Below, one piece after another: positions 5,582-6,077 of a stretch of DNA of 6,077 bases. The stretch covers positions 1-6,077 of the forward strand of contig JAJUGM010000218.1 in the NCBI GenBank assembly GCA_029268165.1, read 5' to 3'. A model generated the notes under the pieces. The model worked only from the letters and a program-made list of their open reading frames with translations. It was not told the DNA's origin and searched no databases. The translations under genes and the position numbers were made by a program. This DNA comes from Bacteroidota bacterium. Lineage in GTDB: Bacteria; Bacteroidota; Bacteroidia; Bacteroidales; UBA10428. Numbering within the stretch: the stretch's first letter is position 1; the number at the start of each line of letters is the position of its first letter.

Positions 5582-6077
5582 CAGAATTTCAGGTTATACG
5601 ATAATGATGGTATGAATGAATAGATATATCTAAAGGTTGTTACAAGCTCCGATGGATTTGAAGTATCAGCAGGGATATAAAATTTTCCGTCGTCCCCGGT
5701 TGTTTTGCTGAAATATAAAAATGCATAGTTGTTTATTGAAAAAATATTAAATAATGTCAGTGTGATATAATGTTCAAACGTACGTTCTGTTTTATTAAGT
5801 CTCCAAACGGAACTTAAATCAATCCTTTTATAATCAGGAAACCTGTCATTGTTGATACTTGCATAATAAGGTACCTGCGTTCCTCTGTAATAATAAAATC
5901 CTGTGGGTGTTGAAATTGCCATTCCCGAGGCATACAGAATATTCAAATTAATAGTCCATCTTGGTTTCATCCGGTAATCAAGCACAAACGAAAAATCAAC
6001 CGGTTTATCCTGGTGTGACGGAAAACGCTTATTATTATTTAAGCCATCTATTTGTAAAAAGCTGCGGTTAAAACCAT
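5581..6077 (-). CDS. TonB-dependent receptor, C-terminal part of the beta-barrel (5' end outside window)
   Basis: The minus-strand frame is open from the window edge to the TGA at 5581-5583, giving 164 residues of a larger protein; the GTG at 5985 is not a plausible start. It shows the last strands of an outer-membrane barrel: KRFPSHQDKPVDFSFVLDYR, then WTINLNILYASGMAISTPTG, a short Tyr-rich turn, a segment with RFPDYKRIDLSSVWRLNK, then YITLTLFNIFSINNYAF and a final YSFIPSLSYNLKF. The alternating residues, the P-D-Y-x-R-x-D-L-S strand and the terminal phenylalanine needed for barrel assembly are typical of TonB-dependent receptors of the CarboxypepD_reg-like/plug type in Bacteroidota. These receptors import ligands with energy from TonB-ExbBD. 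The N-terminal plug, TonB box and any carboxypeptidase-like domain lie outside the window. It is followed, with a one-base overlap, by the DUF4249 lipoprotein, so the two form one operon. Confidence 0.87.
   Translation of the reverse strand, partial: GFNRSFLQIDGLNNNKRFPSHQDKPVDFSFVLDYRMKPRWTINLNILYASGMAISTPTGFYYYRGTQVPYYASINNDRFPDYKRIDLSSVWRLNKTERTFEHYITLTLFNIFSINNYAFLYFSKTTGDDGKFYIPADTSNPSELVTTFRYIYSFIPSLSYNLKF

Overview
The window looks like chromosomal DNA from a member of the Bacteroidota, probably a Bacteroidales/Marinilabiliales-type anaerobe or a relative. The evidence is AT-rich DNA, A-rich leaders without clear Shine-Dalgarno sites, two secreted proteins with C-terminal type IX secretion (T9SS) sorting domains, a TonB-dependent receptor paired with a DUF4249 lipoprotein, and a DUF3307/DUF1987 pair. 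The assignment is by family recognition from memory; no search was run.

Layout. (1) Positions 2-710, plus strand: the C-terminal end of a DUF3307 membrane protein, then 10 bp later a complete DUF1987/SiaC-family regulatory phosphoprotein. (2) Positions 711-1041: no intact gene. Most of it is a dead copy (722-957) of the T9SS sorting domain of the next gene, interrupted by three stop codons, followed by a T-rich stretch with a possible Bacteroidota promoter. (3) Positions 1042-2076, plus strand: a secreted CBM9-like protein with a T9SS tail, ending at a strong hairpin terminator shared with the convergent gene. (4) Positions 2138-3304, minus strand: a lipoprotein of unknown family. (5) Positions 3456-4502, minus strand: a second secreted CBM9-like/T9SS protein with its own terminator. 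(6) Positions 4503-4780: a structured intergenic region with a long palindrome and a REP-like set of competing inverted repeats. (7) Positions 4781-6077, minus strand: a DUF4249 lipoprotein overlapping by one base the 3' end of a TonB-dependent receptor that runs off the window.

Together, the genes from 1042 onward all encode cell-envelope or exported products: two T9SS cargo proteins, a lipoprotein, and an outer-membrane receptor with its lipoprotein partner. No catalytic domain is visible in any of them, so substrate and pathway cannot be named. The DUF3307/SiaC pair is a separate unit concerned with membrane and signalling functions.

No CRISPR array, insertion sequence, transposase, tRNA, rRNA or phage gene is seen. 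I do not see a convincing new multi-gene system. The most unusual items are the 3'-end relic of a T9SS-cargo gene, with a steep divergence gradient against its intact neighbour, and the REP-like structured repeat at about 4677-4775.
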